Of a DNA stretch of 64,000 bases, positions 43,037-53,198 are shown piece by piece; the stretch's first letter is position 1, and every line of letters begins with the position of its first letter. The notes beneath the pieces are model-generated. The model worked only from the letters and a program-made list of their open reading frames with translations, was not told the DNA's origin and did no database searches. Made by a program: the position numbers and the translations under genes. This stretch comes from Archangium sp. (GTDB lineage: Bacteria > Myxococcota > Myxococcia > Myxococcales > Myxococcaceae), in contig JAUYRZ010000131.1 of the NCBI GenBank assembly GCA_030695565.1, forward strand, positions 1-64,000, written 5' to 3'.

Positions 43037-43453
43037 TCAGCGCAGTCCCAGCACGCTGTACGCGAAGACCACCCACACGTAGTTCAGCGCGAAGATCGCC
43101 ACCATGCCCCACCGCACGCGGCGCCATTCTTTCTGATCGAGCACGACCTCCGGCACCGGCACGCGGAAGATCAGGTGCAGCGCGCTGTAGACGATGGCGA
43201 TCGCGAAGAGAGACGCGGCCACGGTGCCCAGGGGGTTCGCCTTGAGCGCGCCCAACACGTTGAAGTGCGCGAAGCGATCGGCCACGCGGGTCAGGCCACA
43301 GCCGGGGCACGGGATGCCGGTCAGCTTGCGAAAGCCGCAGCCCCAGAACGGGATCAACCGGGCCACCGGGATCCAGCGGGCGACGGCGAAGCCCAACACA
43401 CCGATCAAGGCCAGGGCGTCGAGCGGGCCGAACGAACGATTCCTGGCAGGCAT
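43037..43453 (-). CDS. DUF2752 family membrane protein
   Basis: 138 residues from ATG 43453. The diagnostic pattern WGCGFRKLTGIPCPGCGLTR is present, followed by two or three hydrophobic helices. The family has unknown function; the two Cys pairs suggest a metal or redox role. An in-frame extension to 43570 overlaps the divergent gene and has no membrane or family features. It directly precedes plsY. Confidence 0.82.
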   Translation of the reverse strand: MPARNRSFGPLDALALIGVLGFAVARWIPVARLIPFWGCGFRKLTGIPCPGCGLTRVADRFAHFNVLGALKANPLGTVAASLFAIAIVYSALHLIFRVPVPEVVLDQKEWRRVRWGMVAIFALNYVWVVFAYSVLGLR

Positions 43454-43568
43454 GATGAGCTGCAAAGCGAGGGGCACCGTACACCGTTGCGCGCGTGCTG
43501 AGGACCCGACTTCGACGGCAGAAACAACAGAGACTTCGTCCCTCCCCGCTTTTACTAGAGGGCGCACC

Positions 43569-44390
43569 ATGAATGCCTTCCTGATCGTCGCGCTCGTCGT
43601 GCTGGGGCAAGCAGAGAAACCCGAGACGACGCCCGTGGCTGCTCCGCCGGTGCCGTCACCATTGTTCGACTCGGTGATCGTCGACTTCGAGGTGGGCGCT
43701 GCCTACTTGTTTCAGAACGACGGCCGCTACGGCGCCAACGGCACGCTGTACTCCGCGAAAGAGGTGGGCCAGCAGAACAACCTCGCGGTCGCGCTTCGCC
43801 TGGCGATCGAAGCGAGAATTGCGCGGCACACCGTCATCGCCACCTGGGCGCCGCTCGACCTCACGACGCGCACCACGCTGACGCGCGACCTGACGTTCAA
43901 GGGCACCACCTTCGCCGACACGTCGGTGGTCGATCACCGCTACCTCTTCGACGGCTACCGGCTCAGCTACCTGTTCGACCTCGTGAAGGTCCCGCGCTTC
44001 ACCCTGGGGGTCGGCGCTTCCGTGCAGGTGCGCAACGCGTCGGTCGAGTTCCGCACGGTCGACACCTCGCCCGCGGTGTTCGCCGTCGAGCGGGACATCG
44101 GGGTCGTCGGTGCGCTGAAGGCACGCGCGCGGTTCGACGCGGGAATTCTGTATGCGCAGGCCGACGTCGACTTCTTCAACACCTTCGGCATCGGGCTGCG
44201 CGGGGGCATTCACGACGTCGCGCTCACCCTGGGTGTTCCCGTCATTCCGGGCCTCGATCTCCTGCTTCGGCTGAGGCTCGTCGGGGGCGGCGCCGACGTG
44301 CCCACCCGTGACATCTACAACTGGGGAAACTTCGGGTTTGCGCTCGTGGGGCTGAGGGTCGACCTGCCGCTGTTGTGGAGCCAACGCTGA
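43569..44390 (+). CDS. Exported barrel-like outer-membrane protein
   Basis: 273 residues from ATG 43569. A signal peptide (FLIVALVVLGQA) is followed by alternating beta-strand sequence: VDFEVGAAYLF, LAVALRLAIEARIARH, FTLGVGASVQVRN, and a C-terminal VGLRVDLPLLW. This alternation fits an outer-membrane barrel of about 12 strands. No specific family. The in-frame extension to 43194 overlaps the leftward DUF2752 gene and is rejected. Confidence 0.65.
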   Translation: MNAFLIVALVVLGQAEKPETTPVAAPPVPSPLFDSVIVDFEVGAAYLFQNDGRYGANGTLYSAKEVGQQNNLAVALRLAIEARIARHTVIATWAPLDLTTRTTLTRDLTFKGTTFADTSVVDHRYLFDGYRLSYLFDLVKVPRFTLGVGASVQVRNASVEFRTVDTSPAVFAVERDIGVVGALKARARFDAGILYAQADVDFFNTFGIGLRGGIHDVALTLGVPVIPGLDLLLRLRLVGGGADVPTRDIYNWGNFGFALVGLRVDLPLLWSQR

Positions 44391-44405
44391 GGGTAGAGGC
44401 GCGGT

Positions 44406-45056
44406 GTGCACCCCAGAATGGCCTGGCCGACGATGGACGAGTTCATGCGCGCCGCAGCCCTGCCCGAGGGCGTGACGCTGCGCGCGTGGACAGCGGCTGA
44501 GTTGTCGACGCTGCCCGAGCGACTACGCCGCTGGTACCCCTCCATCGGTGTCGGCGCAGAGTCCGTCTTCCTCGAGCCCGAAGTGCTCCACACCCAGCTC
44601 GCCTCATCGAGCCACCCCGAGCGGCAGCTCTTCGCGTTCGCCATCTGCCGCGACGGTGAGGTGGTCGGCTTTCAGGCCTTCGAGCGCGAGGTCGCCGCCC
44701 GCACGCTACACGGCCGCCTCGGGGTGCTCGCGCCGGAAGCCCGTGCCGGGTTTCTCGGGGCCCTCGGGTTCCCGCTCTTCGAAACGCTGGGCGCGCTGAT
44801 GGGCGCAGAGCTGCTGCTGGTCTGGGTCACGCTGGCGTCGAGGGGGCAACAGCTGTTCGCCGAGCGCCGGGGCTTTTCGTTGTGCGGGTTGGTGCCCGCC
44901 TTCGATCGAGACCAACAGCCCGACGGCCGCGTGATGCGCGTGATGGAGGCGCTGTTCTCGAAGAGCCTCGTCGATTCAGCGCAGGTGCAGTGGCCCACCG
45001 AGGCGCAGCTCACCCCCCGTTCACGAGCGGCGCTGGCGGTGTTGTTCGCGCGCTGA
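44406..45056 (+). CDS. GNAT-like acetyltransferase
   Basis: 216 residues from GTG 44406 with AGAGG nearby; ATG 44418 is an alternative. The middle has a GNAT-like pattern: FAFAICRDGEVVGFQAFER (strand), GRLGVLAPEARAG, then LLLVWVTLASRGQQLFAERRGF, which recalls the acetyl-CoA-binding and terminal strands. The substrate is unknown. It precedes the AraC-type gene by eight bases, so they probably share a transcript. Confidence 0.6.
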   Translation: MHPRMAWPTMDEFMRAAALPEGVTLRAWTAAELSTLPERLRRWYPSIGVGAESVFLEPEVLHTQLASSSHPERQLFAFAICRDGEVVGFQAFEREVAARTLHGRLGVLAPEARAGFLGALGFPLFETLGALMGAELLLVWVTLASRGQQLFAERRGFSLCGLVPAFDRDQQPDGRVMRVMEALFSKSLVDSAQVQWPTEAQLTPRSRAALAVLFAR

Positions 45057-45063
45057 GACAATC

Positions 45064-45879
45064 GTGCAGATGACGGCTCCGTTGCGCCCCGCTGAAAGTC
45101 TGGCCGCGTTCCAGCGTGCTCCCGAGGGCACGTACCTGAGCGGCGAGCACTTTCTTTTCCTGTGCGAAACCGAAGAGCTCTACGCCTTCTTCATCTGGGG
45201 CCAGGCGTCCCTCGAGGAGACGCACGAGGTGGTGAAGGTGCTGGCCACCGAGCTGAGACCGGGAGCCGTGCCACATCGCTCCTACGTGGACTTCAGTGGC
45301 ATGACGGGCATCGACCGGAAGTCGTTCGGAGTGCTGCGTGATTTCTTGGAGGCCTCCAAGCCACGCCAGGCCGAAGTGACCGTGCAGGAAGCGATCATCA
45401 GGCCGGGCGGTTTCGCGGGCACGGTGGTGGCGGGCTATTTCGCGATCTACGAGCAGCCCTTCCCCACCCGGCTGTTCACCGACGCAGCGGAGGCCGCGGG
45501 CTGGCTCGAGCTCGACCCGGCGTTGCTCAAGCGATGGGAGACCCTGCGCGATGAGGTGCGGGGCGTGCCACCCGAGCTCAAGCAGCTCAGGCGACTTTTG
45601 CGCGCGCAGCTCGACCGCGCGGATCTGCCCTCGGCGGCCAGGCAGCTGGGGGTCTCCACTCGCACGCTGCAGCGCCGGCTGGGCAGCTTCGGCACCACCT
45701 TCCAACGCGTGCTGGATGGAGAACGGCTCGAGCTGGCCCAGGAGCTGGTGGCGGAGTCGGAGGAGAAGCTCTCCTCCATCGCCACGCAGGTCGGCTTCGC
45801 TTCGTACCAACACTTCAGCGACTGGTTTCGCCGCAAGGCCGGCAGCACCGCTGAAGCGTTTCGCCGCCGGGAGAGATGA
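45064..45879 (+). CDS. AraC-type regulator with STAS-like N-domain
   Basis: 271 residues from GTG 45064 (ATG 45070 is an alternative). Residues 20-150 resemble a SpoIIAA/STAS-like sensor fold (RSYVDFSGMTGIDRKSF, then FAIYEQPFPTRLFTD). The C-terminal about 80 residues form an AraC-type double helix-turn-helix: SAARQLGVSTRTLQRRLG and EKLSSIATQVGFASYQHFSD. The convergent DUF4345 gene and the GNAT gene before it are candidate targets; this is context only. Confidence 0.72.
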   Translation: MQMTAPLRPAESLAAFQRAPEGTYLSGEHFLFLCETEELYAFFIWGQASLEETHEVVKVLATELRPGAVPHRSYVDFSGMTGIDRKSFGVLRDFLEASKPRQAEVTVQEAIIRPGGFAGTVVAGYFAIYEQPFPTRLFTDAAEAAGWLELDPALLKRWETLRDEVRGVPPELKQLRRLLRAQLDRADLPSAARQLGVSTRTLQRRLGSFGTTFQRVLDGERLELAQELVAESEEKLSSIATQVGFASYQHFSDWFRRKAGSTAEAFRRRER

Positions 45880-45881
45880 GT

Positions 45882-46295
45882 TTACTTCTTCAACAGGTAG
45901 AGCCCGCACCCGACCGCGAGCACCTCCGAGGCGAGAGAGACAAGCACGAGCGGCCCGGGCAGGCCCACCGTTGCCATGGTGAAGAGCCGGCCCAACGCAA
46001 GCCCGCCCGCGGTCAGCGTCGAGAGCAGCACCGCAGGGTGGCGAAGCGCTGCGTTCTTCATGCCCAGCGCGATGATTCCTGCGATGCCCAGAGGCAGCCC
46101 ACCATACATGGCGCGGAAGTCGGCGAGCGCGGAGGTCGAGCCGAGCGTGATGTCGAGCTGCCCGGCGAGGAAGTACGGCCCGAAGAAGCCGATGGCCCCC
46201 AGGGCAAGGAACGCGGCGAGGTTCAGGCCGAGAAAGAGGGGCGTGATGACTTCGGAGGAAAATGAAGAGGTCTGAGGCGCAGTGGTCGTGGTCAT
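45882..46295 (-). CDS. DUF4345-like membrane protein
   Basis: 137 residues with four hydrophobic helices: LFLGLNLAAFLALGAIGFFG, then RAMYGGLPLGIAGIIALG, LLSTLTAGGLALGRL, and VSLASEVLAVGCGLYLL. The conserved AMYGG and LGR motifs fit the DUF4345 family of unknown function. It ends three bases from the AraC-type gene stop, convergently. The promoter would be in the divergent gap to 46426. Confidence 0.75.
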   Translation of the reverse strand: MTTTTAPQTSSFSSEVITPLFLGLNLAAFLALGAIGFFGPYFLAGQLDITLGSTSALADFRAMYGGLPLGIAGIIALGMKNAALRHPAVLLSTLTAGGLALGRLFTMATVGLPGPLVLVSLASEVLAVGCGLYLLKK

Positions 46296-46425
46296 GACGC
46301 GAAAGTAGGGAGGGACGGTTTTGTGTGCCCGCCAAGACGTTCCGGAATTGCGCCATGAAGTGAGCCCTCACCAGGGTGAAGGAGCTCACTTGCCGAGCAC
46401 TCCACCCTTCGGCTACGTGAGAGCC

Positions 46426-46866
46426 ATGAACACCCTGCTCGTCGCGCTGCTGTTGACCGCCGCCCCTGAAGTGACTGCGCCCACGATGACCCGCGGTGAG
46501 AAGCTCAAGGGCGCCGAAGCGGTCGAGCTGAGCAAGCTGCTCGCCTCCCCCACCGACTACGAAGGCAAGACGGTCGCGGTCGAGGCGAAGATCCGCAAGG
46601 CCTGCGAGAAGAAGGGCTGCTGGATGGAGCTGGCCGGCACCGAGAAGGGCCCCGGCGTGCGCGTCACCTTCAAGGACTACGGCTTCTTCGTGCCCCTCGA
46701 CTCGGCCGGCAGCACCGCCAAGGTCGAAGGCGTGGTGAAGGTCGCCCTGCTCGAAGAAGCGCGCGCCAAGCACTACGAGGCCGAAGGCGCGACCGTGCCC
46801 AAGGGTAAGGATGGCAAGTACCGCGAGGTGCAGCTCGTCGCCGTCGGTGTCGAGCTCCGCAAGTAA
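46426..46866 (+). CDS. Exported DUF4920 protein
   Basis: 146 residues from ATG 46426. A short signal (LVALLLTAAP) precedes a compact domain with KTVAVEAKIRKACEKKGCWM, VTFKDYGFFVPLDSAG and KVEGVVKVALLEE. The CxxxGCW pattern and order match DUF4920, an OB-like fold of unknown role. The next gene starts TTG immediately after the stop. Confidence 0.75.
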   Translation: MNTLLVALLLTAAPEVTAPTMTRGEKLKGAEAVELSKLLASPTDYEGKTVAVEAKIRKACEKKGCWMELAGTEKGPGVRVTFKDYGFFVPLDSAGSTAKVEGVVKVALLEEARAKHYEAEGATVPKGKDGKYREVQLVAVGVELRK

Positions 46867-47382
46867 TTGAGCCGCGCCTATTCGATGCGCGGCGTGATGG
46901 GCGCCGCGGACCGCGCCGTGTCGCTCGCGCGCGAGGTGATGATGGGCCAGGTGCCCGGCAGTCTCGTGCACGACGTGCAGAATGATCCGCGGTTCCAGCA
47001 CCGCGGCGTCGACCTCCTCTGGGAGCGGCCAGGCCAGCAGGTGCTCGGCGTCGAGGTGAAGGGCGATCGCCAGGGCTTCCGGCGCGGCACCTATTTCTTC
47101 GAGCTGATCAGCAACGCCGAGAAAGATTCACCGGGCTGCTTTCTGTATTCCATCGCGGATCTGCTCGTGTACGTGTTCGTCGACGTTCAGGAGGTGCACG
47201 TGCTCGAGCTCAAGCCCGTGCGTGAGTGGTTCGTCGCGCGCGCCAAGGAGTTCCCCCTCAAGACCGCGAAGACCCGCACGGGGGCGAAGCTGTACACCAC
47301 CGTCGGCGCCAGCGTGCCCTTTCGCGTGGTGCGCAAGGCCGTGCCCAGCGCGGTCGCCGTGCACCGGCCTGCCGAGCGCTGA
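46867..47382 (+). CDS. Possible PD-(D/E)XK nuclease-like protein
   Basis: 171 residues from TTG 46867 (ATG 46885 alternative). FQHRGVDLLWERPGQQVLGVEVKGDRQGFRR-type spacing, seen as GVDLLWE followed by VEVKGDR, is the D...ExK active-site pattern of PD-(D/E)XK nucleases. The rest has no recognised family. It is coupled to DUF4920 upstream and to a hydrolase downstream (two bases to GTG 47384). Nuclease activity is a hypothesis from one motif. Confidence 0.5.
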   Translation: MSRAYSMRGVMGAADRAVSLAREVMMGQVPGSLVHDVQNDPRFQHRGVDLLWERPGQQVLGVEVKGDRQGFRRGTYFFELISNAEKDSPGCFLYSIADLLVYVFVDVQEVHVLELKPVREWFVARAKEFPLKTAKTRTGAKLYTTVGASVPFRVVRKAVPSAVAVHRPAER

Positions 47383-47383
47383 A

Positions 47384-48220
47384 GTGCGTTTCGCTCTGCC
47401 CTTCTTGTTGATCACCGGCTGCAGCCTGGCCGCGCCCACCTCGGGAAAGCCCGTCGGCGAAGGCGTGAGCCGCGCCGAGTTCGAGGTGCGCACCAACGGC
47501 ACCGATCTCGTGAAGATGACGGTGCTCTACCCTTCGACGGCGGCGGGAAGCCCGTTGGGTACGTCAATGCCCGGCGTGGTCTTCATTCAAGGCGGGTTCG
47601 TCGGCACGAAGCGCTACGAGTGGCAGGCCGAAGCCCTGGCGCGCTCGGGCTACGTGGTGGTGCTCCCCGAAAATCAGCTGGAGCTGGCCTTCTTCTCCAT
47701 CGACTACGGCCAGGCGGCGCGGGGGCTGCTCGTCTCACCGCCGAGCGGCTCGTTGCTCGAGGACCTGGTGAACCCCGATCGCATCGCGGTCGCGGGGCAT
47801 TCGCTGGGCAGCGTGGTGGCGATGAAGCTCGCGCTCGGTGGAGGCTTCGCTGCCGTCGTGCTCGAGGCAGGTTTTCCGGACAGCGCGGACACCGCGGCGG
47901 CGATGGCGTTCACCAAGCCGTCCTTGAGCCTCGCCGGAGAACTCGACTGCTCGGCGCGGCTCGACCCGGTGCGAGCGGGCTGGAACACCATCGGTGCACC
48001 GACTGCGTTCACGGTGCTCGAGGGCGTGACGCACTACCAATTCACCGACGCCGACACGGAAGATCGAGAACGCGACTGCCCGCCGTCGGTCGAGCTGAAC
48101 GACGCGCACGAACGCATCGAGCAGGCGTTGATCAGTTTCCTCGACGCGGCGATGAGCGATGGCACCGTGGGCGAAGCGCGACTGCGGCTCATTCCGCGCG
48201 CGACCGTGGAGGTGCGATGA
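47384..48220 (+). CDS. Alpha/beta-hydrolase lipoprotein
   Basis: 278 residues from GTG 47384, opening with a lipoprotein signal (LPFLLITGC). The alpha/beta-hydrolase core shows GVVFIQGGFVGTKRYEW, the nucleophile elbow VAGHSLGSVVAM and the late His in VTHYQFTD, in the order of chlorophyllase-like/platelet-activating-factor-type esterases. Substrate unknown; envelope-anchored. The next gene begins by ATGA overlap. The earlier in-frame start at 47222 lies inside the upstream gene. Confidence 0.75.
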   Translation: MRFALPFLLITGCSLAAPTSGKPVGEGVSRAEFEVRTNGTDLVKMTVLYPSTAAGSPLGTSMPGVVFIQGGFVGTKRYEWQAEALARSGYVVVLPENQLELAFFSIDYGQAARGLLVSPPSGSLLEDLVNPDRIAVAGHSLGSVVAMKLALGGGFAAVVLEAGFPDSADTAAAMAFTKPSLSLAGELDCSARLDPVRAGWNTIGAPTAFTVLEGVTHYQFTDADTEDRERDCPPSVELNDAHERIEQALISFLDAAMSDGTVGEARLRLIPRATVEVR

Positions 48221-48807
48221 GGCGCGCGCTCTGCTCCCTGCTCGTCCTGAGCGCCACGTTCGCGGAGGCCGAAGGCGGTTGGCTCAGCGCACGCGGCCGA
48301 TTGCAGCCCGACCTTCGACTCGAAGCGTGGGCCGGCTCTCGTACCGCGGGACTCGGCGTCGTCTTCCCCGACGCACCGGGCGCGATGACCGGCATCGGCG
48401 CCGAGGTGCTCTATGCCTTCTTCGATCGCACCCTCGAACTGCGCGGCGCGCGGGTGTGGCAGCTCACGAAGAATCGCCTCGCGACCGCTTCCACCACCGT
48501 GGGCGCTTCCGCTCACCTCGTGCCCTCTGCGTTCGACCTCGGACTGGGTCCTCACGCCGGGCTCAATCTCGCGCTCGGTGGCGAGACGTTCACCTTCGAC
48601 TTCGGGCTGCAGACGGGCGTTGAGGTCTTCGTCACTTCTCAGGTGGTGCGGCTTCCTCAGCGGTTGTTGCTGGGGGCGGATTTGCGGCTCGGTCAATTCG
48701 GCGTGGGACTGCATCTGCGCGGCGGAGTGGACATCTTGCCCGGTCACGGCTTCGTGGGGCGTGGTGAGGCCACCCTCTCGTTCTCGTGGTTCCTGGCGCA
48801 GAAATAG
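48217..48807 (+). CDS. Exported beta-rich protein
   Basis: 196 residues from ATG 48217, translationally coupled to the hydrolase. A signal peptide (SLLVLSATFAEA) is followed by alternating beta strands (GVVFPDAPGAMTGIGAEVLYAFF, AHLVPSAFDLGLGPHAGLNLAL, VGLHLRGGVDI), ending in LSFSWFLAQK. It looks like a small outer-membrane barrel. No family recognised. It is probably the outer-membrane partner of the hydrolase, which is inference. Confidence 0.6.
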   Translation: MRRALCSLLVLSATFAEAEGGWLSARGRLQPDLRLEAWAGSRTAGLGVVFPDAPGAMTGIGAEVLYAFFDRTLELRGARVWQLTKNRLATASTTVGASAHLVPSAFDLGLGPHAGLNLALGGETFTFDFGLQTGVEVFVTSQVVRLPQRLLLGADLRLGQFGVGLHLRGGVDILPGHGFVGRGEATLSFSWFLAQK

Positions 48808-48936
48808 ACGCGCTTCGCGCGGCAAGTGACCCCTCGAATGCGCTCGGCGCGAACGGTGTCCTGACGTTGGCATGCCCACCTCCGCCCACTCTTCGGGGTT
48901 GAGGCTCACCCGGGGCGACTGGCAGGGTTCCGCTCC

Positions 48937-49128
48937 ATGAAGACCTTTCTCGCGCTGACCCTGTTCGCTGTTCTGGGCTCCGGCTGCATCATCGGCCCGC
49001 GCCATCACCGTGGATTCCATGGCGCAGCGGCGGTGAGGCGAGTCGATTGTCCTCCCGCGCATCACTGGGATGGGTACGCGTGCCGGCACAACGGGCATGG
49101 GCATGGGAACGGGAACGGCAAGCGATAG
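48937..49128 (+). CDS. Small lipoprotein with His/Gly-rich tail
   Basis: 63 residues. The signal LFAVLGSGC ends in a lipobox Cys. The short mature part has many His (PRHHRGFHGAAA) and a Gly/Asn/His tail (GHGHGNGNGK), suggesting metal binding or a sticky surface tail. REP copy 6 starts at the base after its stop. A convergent gene follows. Confidence 0.6.
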   Translation: MKTFLALTLFAVLGSGCIIGPRHHRGFHGAAAVRRVDCPPAHHWDGYACRHNGHGHGNGNGKR

Positions 49129-49166
49129 CCCTCTCCCCGACCCTCTCGCCCTCGGGGAGAGGGAGC
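49129..49166. repeat. REP-like palindrome, copy 6 (between convergent stops)
   Basis: CCCTCTCCCCGA is followed by CCCTCTCGCC (49141-49150) pairing with GGGGAGAGGG (49154-49163). It fills the gap between the lipoprotein stop (49128) and the convergent stop (49174). It may act as a bidirectional 3' end signal. Confidence 0.75.
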
Positions 49167-49173
49167 ACTTTGT

Positions 49174-49614
49174 TCAGTGCGCGGGCACGACCTTCGCCAT
49201 CGCCTTCTTCACCTGCGCCAGGAAGGTGACCAGGCCTTTGGGCGCCTTCTTCACGCCCACCTTCAGCTCGTAACGCCCCCCGGCCAGCGGCTCGCCGTTG
49301 GTGGCCCGCATCACCGTCACCACCACCTTGCTCTTCGTCTCGGAGAGCTCCTCAGCGTCGAGCGTGACGATCGCCAGCGCACCCTTTCCGCGGGCGGCGA
49401 CGCCCAGGCAGGGCCCCAACCGGCAACCTTCGGGCGGCAGGTCTGATTCGTCGATGCGCACCGCGGTCACGCCCTCTTTCATCAGCGCCTCGACCAACGA
49501 CTCCGCGTAGCGCCTCGAGATGTCCTCGTAGATCGCGTCTTCCGACGAGATGTCGATCACCGCCACCATCGGCGCAGACTGAGCAAGCAGCGTGGCGAGG
49601 GCGAGCGCGAGCAC
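49174..49614 (-). CDS. Exported protein of unknown function
   Basis: 146 residues. A signal peptide (LALATLLAQSA) precedes a mixed domain: VAVIDISSEDAIYEDISRR, YAESLVEALMKEGVTAV, then ALAIVTLDAEELSETKSKVVVTV, with two cysteines in CRLGPC. The alternation of helix and strand and the DISSEDAIYE opening recall periplasmic ATP-independent binding modules seen near TPR or FHA proteins, but no family can be named. Convergent with the small lipoprotein; divergent from clpS. Confidence 0.6.
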   Translation of the reverse strand: MLALALATLLAQSAPMVAVIDISSEDAIYEDISRRYAESLVEALMKEGVTAVRIDESDLPPEGCRLGPCLGVAARGKGALAIVTLDAEELSETKSKVVVTVMRATNGEPLAGGRYELKVGVKKAPKGLVTFLAQVKKAMAKVVPAH

Positions 49615-49738
49615 CGAAGGCGCAGGAGAACCGGGCGCGAACCCACCGTCAACAGGCCTGTTTCACCTATCCGAACAGTGTGCGGGCCACTCACAGCCAG
49701 GGTGCAACCCGCAAATCGTCTGTTACTTTCAGGCCGCC

Positions 49739-50077
49739 ATGGCAACCAAACATCGCCCCAGCAAGGACGACGGCGATACCGGTGTAGCTACGGCTACCAA
49801 GAAGAAGGAACAGCTGAAGAAGCCGCCGCTCTTCAAGGTGCTGTTCCACAACGACAACTACACGACCATGGAGTTCGTGGTCTTCGTGCTCCAGTCGGTG
49901 TTCCACAAGACGGAGTCGGACGCGATGTTGATCATGCTCAACGTGCATCGGTCGGGCTTCGGTGTCGCTGGTGTGTACACGAAAGAAATTGCCGAGATGA
50001 AGGTCAACAAGACGCACCAGCTGGCGAAGGAACACGAGTTCCCGCTCAAGCTGTCAATCGAGCCAGAGGAAACCTGA
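49739..50077 (+). CDS. clpS: Clp protease adaptor ClpS
   Basis: 112 residues from ATG 49739. The diagnostic ClpS region LFHNDNYTTMEFVVFVL and the later VHRSGFGVAGVYTKEIAEM are present; these form the N-degron-binding pocket. ClpS delivers N-end-rule substrates to ClpAP. It precedes clpA by three bases, the standard arrangement. An in-frame extension to 49592 has no family match. Confidence 0.95.
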   Translation: MATKHRPSKDDGDTGVATATKKKEQLKKPPLFKVLFHNDNYTTMEFVVFVLQSVFHKTESDAMLIMLNVHRSGFGVAGVYTKEIAEMKVNKTHQLAKEHEFPLKLSIEPEET

Positions 50078-50080
50078 CAG

Positions 50081-52375
<2,295 letters not shown>

Positions 52376-52501
52376 TCGGCAGAAAGTGGAGCCCACACAC
52401 CGGTCTCCCCGAGCGGAGTCCCTCGACTTCGCTCGAGATGAACGGGTGGGCCGCTGGCGAGCCCGAAGGAAAAGGGACATATTGCTAAGCGGGAGGTCAA
52501 A

Positions 52502-52765
52502 ATGACCCGTTCGCTCAGCGTTGCCCAGTTGAAAGCCCACCTCTCCGAGGTTCTGGGAGAGGTGCAGCACACCCGCGCGCAGATCGTGATCGAGAAGCAC
52601 GGCAAGGCCGTCGCCATGCTGGTGCCGGTGGCAGCTGAACGGCCGACGGGATTGCTCGCGTTGGTGGGCGCCTTCGATGACGAGCCCGGCTACGCCCCGG
52701 CGCTCGAGTCCGTGGTGAAGGGTCGGCGCAAGGAAGGCAAACGCAAGGTGCCGAGCCTCAAGTGA
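52502..52765 (+). CDS. Phd/YefM-type antitoxin
   Basis: 87 residues with GGGAGG eight bases upstream. SVAQLKAHLSEVLGEVQHTR and VIEKHGKAVAMLVPV are the Phd/YefM fold, which binds DNA and neutralises the toxin. The C-terminal tail is basic. The stop overlaps the start of the PIN-domain gene (GTGA), the usual toxin-antitoxin layout. Confidence 0.85.
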   Translation: MTRSLSVAQLKAHLSEVLGEVQHTRAQIVIEKHGKAVAMLVPVAAERPTGLLALVGAFDDEPGYAPALESVVKGRRKEGKRKVPSLK

Positions 52766-53166
52766 GATACGTCTTCGACACCGACGTGATCTCGGCCTTG
52801 CTGCGCCGCGACGCGCTGACGAAACTCCATCAGCGGCTCGCGCGGGTGCCGGTTCGCTCGCAGTTCACCACGAGCATCACCCTGGCCGAGCTGAGCTACG
52901 GCGCGCAGAAGGTCGGCAAGCTCGAGCTCTACGAGCGGGTGCGCCGAATTCTGAGCGAGGTCGAGACGCTCTCCTTCGACGTCGCGGCGGCGGAGGTCTA
53001 CGGGCCTTTGCGCGCGCGGCTCGAACGGCGCGGGGCCCGGGTCGACGAGGCCGACCTGCGCATCGCCAGCATCGCGCTGGCGCACGACTGCACCCTGGTC
53101 ACCGGCAAGGTGCGCCACTTCGCCCGGATCGAAGACCTGCGCGTCGAGAACTGGCTGGAGGCCTGA
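52762..53166 (+). CDS. PIN-domain toxin, VapC-type RNase
   Basis: 134 residues from GTG 52762. The PIN acidic residues are in place: FDTDVISALLRR (Asp), SITLAELSYGAQKV (Glu), and VDEADLRIASIALAHDCTLVTG (two Asp). VapC proteins cut RNA, often tRNA, when not bound by antitoxin. Coupled to the Phd-like antitoxin. Confidence 0.85.
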   Translation: MRYVFDTDVISALLRRDALTKLHQRLARVPVRSQFTTSITLAELSYGAQKVGKLELYERVRRILSEVETLSFDVAAAEVYGPLRARLERRGARVDEADLRIASIALAHDCTLVTGKVRHFARIEDLRVENWLEA

Positions 53167-53198
53167 CGGCCCTCCGGGAGCGTGCTAGAGCGCCGCCC

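Noticed and set aside
52376-52501. Palindromic CTCGA...TCGAG stretch upstream of the antitoxin as a mobile element
   Set aside because: Only one short imperfect copy is present in the window; it is noted as possible intergenic repeat but not supported as an element.
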